A stretch of DNA of 64,000 nucleotides from Peribacillus sp. FSL H8-0477 (GCF_038002765.1 NZ_JBBODE010000001.1:62001-126000); one strand, 5' to 3'; numbered from the stretch's first letter, positions 43,686 through 51,747 are shown. Numbers and translations are program-made. Notes: a model not told the origin generated them from the sequence alone.

Positions 43686-43795
43686 TAAATTTCCTTCCGA
43701 TCAATAACGTAATAGACTATTTCTATACGTATCAAAAATCGGAAACCTCTTGTCATTTACAGGCACTCAAAACAATTCAGCAAAAGCCATAAAAA

Positions 43796-43826
43796 AAACA
43801 AACCAGGCGATTAGCCAGGTTTGTTT
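43796..43826 (-). terminator. terminator of the S1-domain gene
   Basis: AAACAAACC...GGC/GCC...GGTTTGTTT stem with flanking A and T runs, 15 bases after the stop on the minus strand. Confidence 0.88.
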
Positions 43827-43840
43827 TTTAGTTGAACAGC

Positions 43841-44293
43841 TTAGCCGCGTCTTCCGCCTCTGCCGCCACGTTTTGTTTCTGTGCTGCGTTTAAGTGTAGT
43901 TAAGTTCTCTTCGCTTGTTTTCAAGAAGCGAACCATTTTATCTTCAAAGTTCTCTTTTGGTTGGAACTTACCTTTTGAGCGTACATCTTTAGAACGACTG
44001 TCTCCAGGTCTTCCCGGACGTGCTGGACGTTGGGAATAAGAAGAAGTTTGTCCTTCAGGTCTATCAATTGCTTTTTTTATCGACAAGGCTGTTTTACCAT
44101 CTTTTTCGCTGATTACTTTTACTTCAATCTGGTCGCCTATTTTTAGATGGTCATTAACGTCTTTTACATAACTGTCGGCTACTTCACTAATGTGCACAAG
44201 ACCTGTTAAGCCTCCTGGTAGTTCTACAAACGCACCAAAATTAGTGATACCCGTTACTTTACCTGTTACTTTACTGCCTACTTCGATTGACAT
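43841..44293 (-). CDS. yabR: S1 RNA-binding protein of the YabR/general stress protein 13 family
   Basis: 150 residues. An N-terminal S1 domain (1-75: MSIEVGSKVTGKVTGITNFG, GLVHISEVADSYV, IGDQIEVKVI) is followed by a basic Arg/Pro/Gly linker and the conserved tail FEDKMVRFLKTSEENLTTLK ending RGGRGGRRG. This matches YabR almost throughout. YabR-type proteins bind RNA and probably the ribosome. In B. subtilis yabR follows divIC; here it stands alone, so this could be a moved or second copy. Confidence 0.85.
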   Translation of the reverse strand: MSIEVGSKVTGKVTGITNFGAFVELPGGLTGLVHISEVADSYVKDVNDHLKIGDQIEVKVISEKDGKTALSIKKAIDRPEGQTSSYSQRPARPGRPGDSRSKDVRSKGKFQPKENFEDKMVRFLKTSEENLTTLKRSTETKRGGRGGRRG

Positions 44294-44709
44294 GGAAATA
44301 ATAATCCCCCTTAATAATGTTTAGCACACTTTATTATACCAAACTGAAAAACCAATTCCACTACTTTTACCTTAATTCCATAGATAAACTGCGAAATGTT
44401 CCATTTAAAGCACATTGATGATGCTTAACCAGCCCTTTTATAAATGCTTTTAAGTAACAAAAAAATAATCAGTAACTTATCATCGTATTTTTTTGCCGTA
44501 TATTGACTATAAATGGACTTGCAAACAATTCATTCATGCACAAAAAAACGAAAAATTATACCTATCTCCATTATATATCAAATAATTCTCTTTACAAAGC
44601 CCTTATTGACATCCGAGGAATATTTTCATAATTGAAACGAAGTTCAGAAGTGAAAGTTGTGAGCATCCAGAGTGCGAGGAAATATGTCAGTGAATACCTA
44701 TCCTATTTA
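44294..44709. other. 416-base intergenic region without recognised gene
   Basis: AT-rich. On the plus strand TTGACA near 44608, followed 17 bases later by TAATTG, resembles a promoter, but no gene follows it. The yabR promoter is expected at the left end on the minus strand. Confidence 0.35.
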
Positions 44710-45062
44710 TTAAATGACACGATTAAAGATTTCTCCGCCGCCATTTGTATGAATAATTTTTAGTCGGTTCGTTTTTTTAACAAAGATTGATTTATATTGA
44801 TGATCGTCACCTTTTAATAAAAGGACACGCTTTCCTGTATTTTCAGTTACGGTACTAATCGTATAATCCTGTTTATCAACTTGTTTCATAAGCGTTTTAT
44901 ATTCAGGTAAAGAAGACCAATTATTCTGGTTAACCGTAGCTGTACTAAGATTGACTTCATTTTGAGTATTATTTTTTTGCTTTCGTCAGCACTAGTACAA
45001 GCGGTTAGCAAGGTTGCAGCCGCAGCTAGTGCAATCATTGATTTATACATTCTTTTAAACAT
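44710..45062 (-). pseudogene. frameshifted lipoprotein gene
   Basis: The frame starts at ATG 45062 or 45050 with a lipoprotein signal (MIALAAAATLLTAC, lipidated Cys22). It loses frame in a run of seven A (44972-44978 on the minus strand, after GAAAGC). Reading on in the next frame restores a coherent protein: NNTQNEVNLSTATVNQNN, then DYTISTVTENTGKRVLLL, SIFVKKTNRLKIIHTNGGG and a stop at 44710. An eight-A run would join both parts into about 117 residues. A decayed gene, a phase-variable tract or a sequencing error would all fit. Confidence 0.75.
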
Positions 45063-45146
45063 CTCCTAATCGTTCTTTAAAAAGTAAAAAATATTCAATA
45101 GGTATTCAATGAATCTTTAGTATGATAATTGCCAGCACAAATCTAA

Positions 45147-45187
45147 AAAAGTGAGGATAAACCCTCTCCAGGTTAATCCTCACTTTA
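45147..45187 (-). terminator. terminator of the metallopeptidase gene
   Basis: AAGTGAGGAT / ATCCTCACTT with an inner partial stem, followed by TTTTTTAG on the minus strand. Confidence 0.85.
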
Positions 45188-45188
45188 G

Positions 45189-46034
45189 TTATAAATCATT
45201 AGTAGAAAACGTGTCTCCACCCTTAATAGTACCGTTTTGGAAGCCTTTATAAAACCAACGCTTTCTTTGTTCAGAGGTTCCGTGCGTAAAGCTGTCTGGG
45301 ACAACATATCCGCGGGATCTCTTTTGAATCGTATCATCACCTACACCACTTGCTGCCTTGAGCGCCTCTTCTAAATCACCTTCTTCGAGAAGATTCTCGC
45401 CTTGTACGTGATTTGCCCAAACACCAGCAAGGTAATCAGCTTGTAATTCTAATCGCACAGAATATTTATTGTATTCCTTTTCACTCACACTCGAACGACT
45501 GGGCATTTCCTTTTCTGATGTCCCTAGAAGAGTTTGAATATGATGGCCAACTTCATGAGCAATCACATATGCCATGGCAAAATCCCCTGGTGCCTGAAAT
45601 TGATTTTTCAGCTCTTGATAAAAACTTAAATCGATATATAATTTCATATCACCTGGGCAGTAAAATGGTCCAACGGATGAACCAGCTGTTCCGCACGCAG
45701 AATCAACACTGCCGCTGTACAACACCAACTTCGGCTCTTTATATTCTAATCCTTGTTCACGAAATTCCTCGGTCCAAACTCGTTCCGTATCTGCAAGTAC
45801 GACCGAAACAAATTGGGCAAGTTCTTTTTCTTCTTGCGTTTCATCATAAGGCGCGCTGTTGTTTTGATCGGTAGACCCGATATTTCCTAATAATTCACCT
45901 GGATCTCCTCCAAGCAGCGTAACTATAATTACAATTACTAAGCCAAGACCACCGCCAATACCAGCGATTCCCTTACCGCTCATCCCTCTTCGATCCTCAA
46001 CATTTGAACTTGCTTGCCTTTCCTTCCACTTCAT
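45189..46034 (-). CDS. YpfJ-family neutral zinc metallopeptidase
   Basis: 281 residues. A Gly-rich membrane anchor at about 20-45 precedes an acidic linker and an external catalytic domain. The HExxH motif is VIAHEVGHHIQ (His160, Glu161, His164), with Glu/Asp of the third ligand in LELQADYLAGVW. DSACGTAGSSVGPFYCPGD is the conserved family signature. Members are membrane-anchored peptidases of unknown substrate. Monocistronic, with its own terminator. Confidence 0.92.
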   Translation of the reverse strand: MKWKERQASSNVEDRRGMSGKGIAGIGGGLGLVIVIIVTLLGGDPGELLGNIGSTDQNNSAPYDETQEEKELAQFVSVVLADTERVWTEEFREQGLEYKEPKLVLYSGSVDSACGTAGSSVGPFYCPGDMKLYIDLSFYQELKNQFQAPGDFAMAYVIAHEVGHHIQTLLGTSEKEMPSRSSVSEKEYNKYSVRLELQADYLAGVWANHVQGENLLEEGDLEEALKAASGVGDDTIQKRSRGYVVPDSFTHGTSEQRKRWFYKGFQNGTIKGGDTFSTNDL

Positions 46035-46124
46035 ACTACTTCCTCCTAAGCAACTATATGTAACACGTCTTTCCTCCTTCTCTATACCCGCTGTTCAGAA
46101 GCAGGAAAACCTTTCTCAAAAATA

Positions 46125-46168
46125 AAGAGGAAAGCAAATTCGGTATGACCCGTATTCACAATCCTCTT
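46125..46168 (-). terminator. hairpin after the secreted-protein gene
   Basis: AAGAGGA / TCCTCTT outer stem with further internal pairing, followed by TTTATTTTT on the minus strand. Confidence 0.6.
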
Positions 46169-46183
46169 AATTAATCTATGTAA

Positions 46184-46690
46184 TTATTTTAGGATGATTC
46201 TGCCTTGAATATCCGTTTTTTTCTTTACCGTAACTGTTTTAACTTTCCCAGTTTTCGACTTTCTTCCATCTATACTGAACCATTGCTGCATTTTTACATT
46301 ATAAGTTTTATATTGATTCCGTATTTGGAATACTCCGGTTTTTCCCTTTGGAATTTTTCTGGTAACCGTAGTAGATAATGTCGATTCCCTTGTTAAATTC
46401 CCTTCAAGACCTATTTCAATTGCTTTAACTGGGAGTCCAGCACTTCCAGTAATCGACCAGCCGCTTTTCGTTGTATACTTCTTTTTCATAGTAGCTGCGC
46501 CAACAACTGTTCCTTTTTGACTTTTCCAATTGCTATACGATGTAGACTTATAGGTTTTCTTTCCCGTTTGCATCCAGTAGGTGTAGGTTGGTTCATTTCC
46601 GCTCAACGCTTTTGAGTTAGAAGGAGCTGCAAATACGGTTGATACGAGTAATACAAGCATAGCTAGAGTTACATATACGTTCTTTTTCAA
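46184..46690 (-). CDS. small secreted protein of unknown function
   Basis: About 168 residues from TTG 46690, with AGGTG 8 bases upstream inside an open frame that begins at 46726. A Sec signal peptide (LKKNVYVTLAMLVLLVSTVFA, predicted cut after FAAPS) is followed by a basic, Thr/Lys/Ser/Tyr-rich beta-strand protein with repeated TKSGW, YKTYNV and TVKKK segments. It has no cysteine after the signal and no known domain. Probably released outside the cell or bound to wall. Function unknown. Confidence 0.65.
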   Translation of the reverse strand: MKKNVYVTLAMLVLLVSTVFAAPSNSKALSGNEPTYTYWMQTGKKTYKSTSYSNWKSQKGTVVGAATMKKKYTTKSGWSITGSAGLPVKAIEIGLEGNLTRESTLSTTVTRKIPKGKTGVFQIRNQYKTYNVKMQQWFSIDGRKSKTGKVKTVTVKKKTDIQGRIILK

Positions 46691-46833
46691 AAAAACACAC
46701 CTCATTTTATATAGTATGAATGACATTCACATTATAATAATATACTAATTAAATGAGGTGACATATAGGAATATTTACGTAATTTTACCAATATACCATT
46801 GCTTTCGAATAGGTACTTTTTTCCCACGAACTA

Positions 46834-46860
46834 AAAAAAGCTGCCGCAGCAACTTTTTTA
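46834..46860 (-). terminator. short terminator after the HAD hydrolase gene
   Basis: AAAGTTGC / GCAGCTTT (one G-T pair) with TTTTTTT on the minus strand; overlaps the stop region. Confidence 0.7.
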
Positions 46861-47586
46861 TTTAAATGACAATTCCATACTTTCTGCAAGAACGTTTGGA
46901 ATTTCTGATAAGTCATGAACCGGTTTGTATAGTGGATGCGCTTGATCAATTTCATAATGATCAGCTTGCCAAGTGTCCCTCACTACATGAATCCCCATTA
47001 TTTCGTTCTCTAAAGCAGGGTAAATATCACTCTTTAACGAGTTGCCAATCATGGCATACTCATTATGGCCATGTCTATCCATAACGGCACGTAAGGTACT
47101 GGGTGTTTTATACGGATAAACGTATGTTTCATCCATAAACTCTGCGACACCGGATTGTTCAATCCGTCTTTTTTGAACGGCTTCGTCACCTGCTGTTAAA
47201 ATCGCCATCGAATATCCTTCATTCTTAAGCTGTTGGATTACCTCTACTGAACCCGGGACATTTTCATACTTCCGAATATAAATATCCTGAACTACTTCCT
47301 TTATTTCTTGCTGAAGAGAAGGATTCGACATCATTCCATGTTCTTTAAAATATTCAGCAGAAGTCGTTAACCAGCTTTGTTCATATCTCGGTGGTAAAAA
47401 ACCATACTTTTCAATTAAACTTATATCAATCAGAGCTTGACGATTTAAAATATCATTTACCTGAAGGACGTCACCGAACAACTCCCTTGAGATAATCTCA
47501 GCACAAAGCGTATTAGATTTTTTGAATTCTGGATACGTAGTAATAAGCGTATCGTCTAAATCCCAGATTAAGAATTTCTCTTTCAT
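46858..47586 (-). CDS. HAD-superfamily hydrolase
   Basis: About 242 residues from ATG 47586; the in-frame ATG at 47604 lies on the GGAGG itself. The nucleophile motif is LIWDLDDTL (Asp9, Asp11), motif II is AILTAGDEA, and motif III/IV is MIGNSLKSDIYPALE with the metal-binding Asp. A helical cap lies between residues 15 and 95. This is the phosphoglycolate/beta-phosphoglucomutase type of HAD. A small phosphomonoester is the likely substrate, identity unknown. It lies 100 bases after a P-loop kinase gene in the same direction. Confidence 0.85.
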   Translation of the reverse strand: MKEKFLIWDLDDTLITTYPEFKKSNTLCAEIISRELFGDVLQVNDILNRQALIDISLIEKYGFLPPRYEQSWLTTSAEYFKEHGMMSNPSLQQEIKEVVQDIYIRKYENVPGSVEVIQQLKNEGYSMAILTAGDEAVQKRRIEQSGVAEFMDETYVYPYKTPSTLRAVMDRHGHNEYAMIGNSLKSDIYPALENEIMGIHVVRDTWQADHYEIDQAHPLYKPVHDLSEIPNVLAESMELSFK

Positions 47587-47688
47587 GATGCAGCAGACCT
47601 CCATTATGAATTTACAGAAACTACTTCTCTATTAAATGAGTTTAGCCTGTTTATCTTCCTATTCTACACCTTCTAGCAGAGAAAGCAT

Positions 47689-48258
47689 TTACATTTGCTT
47701 AGTATACCTAGACATGATTTCATCCGCAACATCCTCTATTGACTTTCCATTCGTATATACCACCTGCTTCGCCAGAACTTTGTTTGATGGATGCCTTATA
47801 AAGTGTTCATTCACATCTAAAACCTCTTGATCCGTCGTAAACTCGCGCAGCCGTTGATTTAAAACCTTTACAGACTCCTCATCGTCCGGACTTGGAAGGA
47901 GCAAGAAAACATGCTGAAATTTTTCTAAAGCCCCTTTTACTTTTTCTAATAGTTTCGCCTCTTCATACACCGAATGTCCTCCGTCAAAATCAATAACATG
48001 GTTTTCATAGTCTTGCATAACCCGAACAACAGTATGGGCTTCAAATGGCTTCCAATACTGATAGACACCACTAAACCCATCTCGTTTCTTAATTTCATCT
48101 TGAACTTCTTTCTCATAACCGATTTCCTCATAGTAAGAAAACCGAACATCATCTATCGAACATAGTGGAATAATTAATTTTTCCGAAATGATTTCCGCTA
48201 CTGATGTTTTTCCAGAACAAATTGGTCCAATCAAAATAATCGTTTTATCAGCCGCCAT
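47689..48258 (-). CDS. P-loop small-molecule kinase (shikimate-kinase-like AAA fold)
   Basis: About 189 residues from ATG 48258, with TAGGAG 8 bases upstream. Walker A is LIGPICSGKTSVAE at residues 8-21 and a DxD-like motif VIDFDGGHSVYEE follows. The overall size and the helical lid NQRLREFTTDQE match shikimate/gluconate-kinase-like or adenylate-kinase-like P-loop enzymes. The usual R-rich shikimate site is not evident, so the substrate is unknown. Confidence 0.78.
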   Translation of the reverse strand: MAADKTIILIGPICSGKTSVAEIISEKLIIPLCSIDDVRFSYYEEIGYEKEVQDEIKKRDGFSGVYQYWKPFEAHTVVRVMQDYENHVIDFDGGHSVYEEAKLLEKVKGALEKFQHVFLLLPSPDDEESVKVLNQRLREFTTDQEVLDVNEHFIRHPSNKVLAKQVVYTNGKSIEDVADEIMSRYTKQM

Positions 48259-48407
48259 ATTCATCACTCCTACACATGGCTATCTACCATAATTATCCTA
48301 CCAACTATATTACTATACAATCATCTCTTCCATCGAGTTTTTTGTTAACAAAATGAATAGTTTGGTAAATAAACAGAGAAGCTAGAGTAACGTAGGAGGT
48401 AAAAAAA

Positions 48408-48551
48408 ATGAATAACACTTATGAGGAATGTATCCAAGCTTATTTAGTCTGCATAATTCCATGTATTCGCACATCTAGGTTTCTAGAAGTCTCCCTAATC
48501 CCTCAGCAGGTATCTTGTTTGCTGTTTTTAAAAATGACTCGCTTTCTTTGA
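48408..48551 (+). pseudogene. remnant of a four-helix-bundle (DUF326/Csp-like) cysteine protein gene
   Basis: A strong GTAGGAGG lies before ATG 48408. The first 20 residues, beginning NNTYEECIQAYLVCIIPC, keep the Cys spacing (8, 15, 19; Cys12 replaced by Tyr) of copper-storing four-helix-bundle proteins of Bacillus. After residue 22 the frame enters the repeat block and ends at 48551. The rest of the gene is missing, so this is a truncated 5' end beside the repeat. Confidence 0.45.
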
Positions 48552-48708
48552 TCGCTGCCTAATTAAGGCGGGGAACTCACGTTGAATTTCCTGAAAACCT
48601 CAATAATCCCGTCTGAAGTCTTCATATTCCCGTCTGGGCCTAGCGTATTCCCGTCTACGCACCACGGATTCCCGTCTAGCGGTGTGTTATTCCCGTCTGA
48701 GGGTCTGG
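48487..48708. repeat. 21-bp-period array, copy C1 with leader
   Basis: The leader (CAGCAGGTATCTTGTTTGC, AAAATGACTCGCTTTCTTTG, GGCGGGGAA, TCACGTTGA) is followed by five 21-base units from 48605. The variable parts are GAAGTCTTCAT, GGGCCTAGCGT, ACGCACCACGG, AGCGGTGTGTT and GAGGGTCTGG. Confidence 0.85.
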
Positions 48709-48949
48709 AAGCTTTCGTGAATCCCCCAGCAGGTATCTTGTTTAGCAGTTTTTAAAAATGTCTCGCTTTCTTTGATCGCTGCCTCATTTAGGCGGGGAAT
48801 TCACGTTGATTTTCCTGAAAAACAGTCAAGTCCTTATTATTGTGTAAATTCGTTAACAATGTTTTCACTCTGATTAATTGGACGCTTTCAAACGGATAAA
48901 AAACTGTTTTTAGAGTTGCACAAAACCCTAACCTTACACTTTTTTTTGG

Positions 48950-49050
48950 AAACTTCCATGGCCATTTTCTCTCGCATTCGGGCAGAGCTGTCAAAGGCTT
49001 TTCACTTTGACAGCCCTGTTTGAATGTGAAATGATTCATGATGGAAGTTT
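48950..49050. repeat. nested inverted repeats in the IS left end
   Basis: AAACTTCCAT (48950-48959) is inverted at 49041-49050. Inside lies GCTGTCAAAG (48987-48996), inverted at 49005-49014. The inner hairpin may terminate transposase mRNA on the minus strand. Confidence 0.6.
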
Positions 49051-49060
49051 TGAAAAATAA

Positions 49061-50227
49061 CTACTTCGACAATGCTTTTTTCTTGTCGTAAACTGTGTCT
49101 TGATATTGCATTAAGAGAGCACCTACTAATCGGAAAGCAGATTGGGTATTAGGAAAGATCCGGATTACTCTTTCTCTTCTGCGTACTTCTTGATTTAAAC
49201 GCTCCAGCGAATTTGTACTACGAATGTGCTGCCTGATTTTTTCAGGGTGATTCATGTATTGAATGGTGTCTTCGAACCCTTCATCCAAAATTTGAAGGGC
49301 TTTTTCATATTTTGATTCCTCACCAAATTTATTTATTAACTCCGTTTTAAATAGACGAATATCATCTATCGTGACTGCTTCAAATACCCGTTTAATCATC
49401 AAGCGAATATCAGATGATCCCTTTTTAGGCAGTTTTTCGATAATGTTCCGTTTAAAATGGACATTGCACCGTTGCCAGCTGGTCCCAATGAATTCCCGTT
49501 GGACTGCTTTGACTAACCCTTGATGGGCATCAGAAATCACCAGTTTCGGGGATTGAAGACCGCGGGATTTTAGTTGCTTAAAGAACTGTGACCAAGATTC
49601 AAAGCTTTCTACATGATCTACATGGAGCCCTAGAATCTCTCGCTTATTCTGTTCCGTAAGGGCAGTCGCAATATATACGGCTTTTGAGACAACTTGATGG
49701 TGCTCACGCACCTTGATATACATGGCATCTACGAAAACAAAGGGGTAGTACGTGGTATTGAGGGGCCTCCCTGCCCAGCCATTAACAATGGGATCAAGCT
49801 TTTCAGTCAGCGATGAAACGAAGGATTTTGAGACATTTTCACCGCATAGCTGTTCGACAATATGAGTAACCTTTCGTGTAGAAACTCCATTGATTACCAT
49901 CTCTAACATGGAAAGGACGAGCGCTTGATCGACCCGAGCATATTTTTCAAATACAGAAGGGGAAAAGTCGCCATTACGTGTTCTAGGGACCTTCAATTTA
50001 ATCTTGCCAATACTCATCGTAAAATCACGTTCATAATAGCCATTTCGATAATCCTGACGCTCGGTAGAGCGCTCATAAGATGAAACTTGTAGATGGTTGT
50101 CTCTCTCTTTCTCCATAAACTCATTTAAGATCAACACAACCGCTGATTTAATCACGGCATCAAGATTAGAATTCATAATGGAAAGTTTTAAAAGATCGAT
50201 ATCAAGGTTAAACTGTAACTGAGTCAT
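49061..50227 (-). CDS. IS256-family transposase
   Basis: 388 residues from ATG 50227 (AGAGGGAATATA upstream); an open frame extending to 50359 would run beyond the element. The DDE catalytic residues lie in FVFVDAMYIKVRE, LVISDAHQGL and the Glu-bearing STNSLERLNQEVRRR region. GKIKLKVPRTRNGDF and KSFVSSLTEKLD are typical of the mutator-type IS256 group. Complete and apparently functional. Confidence 0.95.
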   Translation of the reverse strand: MTQLQFNLDIDLLKLSIMNSNLDAVIKSAVVLILNEFMEKERDNHLQVSSYERSTERQDYRNGYYERDFTMSIGKIKLKVPRTRNGDFSPSVFEKYARVDQALVLSMLEMVINGVSTRKVTHIVEQLCGENVSKSFVSSLTEKLDPIVNGWAGRPLNTTYYPFVFVDAMYIKVREHHQVVSKAVYIATALTEQNKREILGLHVDHVESFESWSQFFKQLKSRGLQSPKLVISDAHQGLVKAVQREFIGTSWQRCNVHFKRNIIEKLPKKGSSDIRLMIKRVFEAVTIDDIRLFKTELINKFGEESKYEKALQILDEGFEDTIQYMNHPEKIRQHIRSTNSLERLNQEVRRRERVIRIFPNTQSAFRLVGALLMQYQDTVYDKKKALSK

Positions 50228-50454
50228 TATATTCCCTCTTTTCAATGTGTTTTCATGGTGAAAACATTGTTTCCAAGAGCGAATAAAATGACTCTCTTTT
50301 TTTACACAATTATATGGACTTAATCTGAAAAACGTATTAATCCCGTCTAAGGTCGTCATATTCCCGTCTGGGCCTAGCTTATTCCCGTCTTCACACCATG
50401 TATTCCCGTCTAGCGGTGCGTTATTCCCGTCTGAGGGTCTAGATGCTTACGTTA

Positions 50455-50634
50455 ATCCCCCAGCAGATATCTTGTTTAGCAGTTTTTTTAAAATGACTCG
50501 CTTTCTTTGATCGCTGTTGGGGAATTCACGTTGATTTTCCTGAAAAACGTATTAATCCCGTCTGGGCCTAGCGTATTCCCGTCTACGCACCACGGATTCC
50601 CGTCTAGCGGTGCATTATTCCCGTCTGAGGTCTG
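50455..50634. repeat. 21-bp-period array, copy C3 (four units)
   Basis: The leader (CCCCCAGCAGATATCTTG, AAAATGACTCGCTTTCTTTG) has lost part of its middle. Four units from 50554 carry GGGCCTAGCGT, ACGCACCACGG, AGCGGTGCATT and GAGGTCTGG. The first unit of C1 and C2 is absent. Confidence 0.85.
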
Positions 50635-50670
50635 GGTTTAGCTGTTTGTCGGGGGGGGCTACTATCATAA

Positions 50671-50865
50671 TTACTTCTTTTTCTTTAGTTTCTCAGGGTT
50701 TTTCACTTTTATCGAAACGACTTCTCCGCAGTCTAAACAAACGGTAAAGATTCTCTCTGAGCCAATGGACAGTTTCTTATCCATAGGGCGAAGATTAACG
50801 AAGTCCATTGCTTGTACAAAGGATTTCCCTTCACAACTTTTGCATTGCATTGCTAAATTAGTCAT
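50671..50865 (-). CDS. small zinc-ribbon protein
   Basis: 64 residues from ATG 50865, with GGAGG 7-8 bases upstream. CKSC near residue 8 and CLDC near residue 43 form a CxxC...CxxC zinc site, with a basic KNPEKLKKKK tail. It resembles uncharacterised small Bacillus zinc-ribbon proteins. It starts right beside array C3. Nucleic acid binding is inferred only. Confidence 0.65.
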   Translation of the reverse strand: MTNLAMQCKSCEGKSFVQAMDFVNLRPMDKKLSIGSERIFTVCLDCGEVVSIKVKNPEKLKKKK

Positions 50866-51009
50866 TTTTATTCCTCCTTTTATATCTCTTTTTACGTTTA
50901 TTAGTGTAATAGGTTTCATGTCCTACTTACGTTGTCTAACATATTGATAGTTCTCGTTTGAAGTACTTTCATATACACTTAAAGAATATGGATATTGGGA
51001 GGAAATCGC

Positions 51010-51747
51010 ATGAGAAAATTTTTAAAAATTAGTGCCCTACTTGCAGTCATTTTACTCGTTGGCGGTTTTGCTGGGTTTTATTTCTGGTCACAATTTACGT
51101 ACGATGGTACGGATCAGTTAGAAACGCTTGTCCCTATTGATGAGATTGACGTAGTCGATAATTGGCTGGTACTCACTCCCGAGGAGAAAGCAGAAGGAGG
51201 AATTGTATTATATCCAGGAGCAAAAGTGGAACCTGCTGCCTATCGATATTATGCACAAGGATTGGCTGATGCCGGTTATCTGGTTGTTATTCCACAAATG
51301 ACATTTAATTTCGCTATCTTTAATCAAAATATTGCGGAGGATGTGATGGAGCAATACCCTGAGATAAAAAATTGGTATGTGGAGGGTCATTCTCTTGGGG
51401 GTGTGGCTGCATCAGGTTTTGCCTATACCCATCAAGAAGAAATTAGCGGTGTTATATTACTAGGTTCCTATCCGGCTGATTCAACTGACTTCTCTGATAC
51501 TGACATACCGATGCTTTCATTGTTTGCCGAACATGATGGATTAACCACCCCAGAAAAAATTAAAGAAACAAAATCCTTATTATCTACCGATGTATTATTA
51601 CATCAAATTGAAGGCGGTAATCATGCTGGTTTCGGGATGTATGGGTCACAAAAAGGGGATAAGAACGCCACAATCTCTGTAAAAGATCAACAGGATGAAA
51701 TGATAAAAACGACTACGGCTTGGCTCAAAAAATATGATAAAGAATAA
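51010..51747 (+). CDS. alpha/beta hydrolase with N-terminal membrane anchor
   Basis: 245 residues from ATG 51010, which follows GGGAGGAAATCGC. One hydrophobic helix (about 4-26) precedes a dienelactone-hydrolase-like domain. The nucleophile elbow is EGHSLGG with Ser128, the acid is in FAEHDGLT and the His in EGGNHAGFG. YPGAKVEPAAY is the oxyanion strand, conserved in this Bacillus YtaP- or YdjP-like group. Extracytoplasmic esterase or peptidase activity is inferred; substrate unknown. Confidence 0.83.
   Translation: MRKFLKISALLAVILLVGGFAGFYFWSQFTYDGTDQLETLVPIDEIDVVDNWLVLTPEEKAEGGIVLYPGAKVEPAAYRYYAQGLADAGYLVVIPQMTFNFAIFNQNIAEDVMEQYPEIKNWYVEGHSLGGVAASGFAYTHQEEISGVILLGSYPADSTDFSDTDIPMLSLFAEHDGLTTPEKIKETKSLLSTDVLLHQIEGGNHAGFGMYGSQKGDKNATISVKDQQDEMIKTTTAWLKKYDKE

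Larger units (their letters stand above)
48824..50325 (-). mobile_element. IS256-family insertion sequence
   Basis: About 1502 bases. The terminal inverted repeats share AAGTCC(T/A)TAT(T/A)ATTGTGTAAA (19 of 21 identical), very like the IS256 ends. An 8-bp target duplication TGAAAAAC occurs at 48816-48823 and 50326-50333. One transposase gene is carried on the minus strand. The 237-base left end is non-coding. Confidence 0.93.
48720..50441. repeat. 21-bp-period array, copy C2, split by IS256-family insertion
   Basis: The leader (48720-48823) resumes after the insertion element with five units (50339-50441) whose variable parts follow C1 in order, with some substitutions. The copy is interrupted at the leader's CCTGAAAAAC. 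Confidence 0.85.

Noticed and set aside
44608-44740. Plus-strand promoter-like TTGACA and a short frame downstream
   Set aside because: The frame is under 40 codons without a good start and overlaps the 3' end of the frameshifted lipoprotein gene.
45413-45874. 153-codon plus-strand frame
   Set aside because: Antisense shadow of the YpfJ-like metallopeptidase, which has an intact HExxH site.
48788-49039. 83-codon minus-strand frame
   Set aside because: It spans the boundary of the repeat leader and the IS end, so it cannot be an original gene, and it has no ribosome binding site or recognisable domain.
48605-50634. CRISPR array
   Set aside because: Constant part is only about 10 bases and spacers about 11; the spacers recur in the same order in each copy; no cas genes are present in the window.
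50651-50658. Run of eight G next to array C3 as phase-variable tract
   Set aside because: It lies between a repeat and a gene 3' end with no promoter or coding frame to control.
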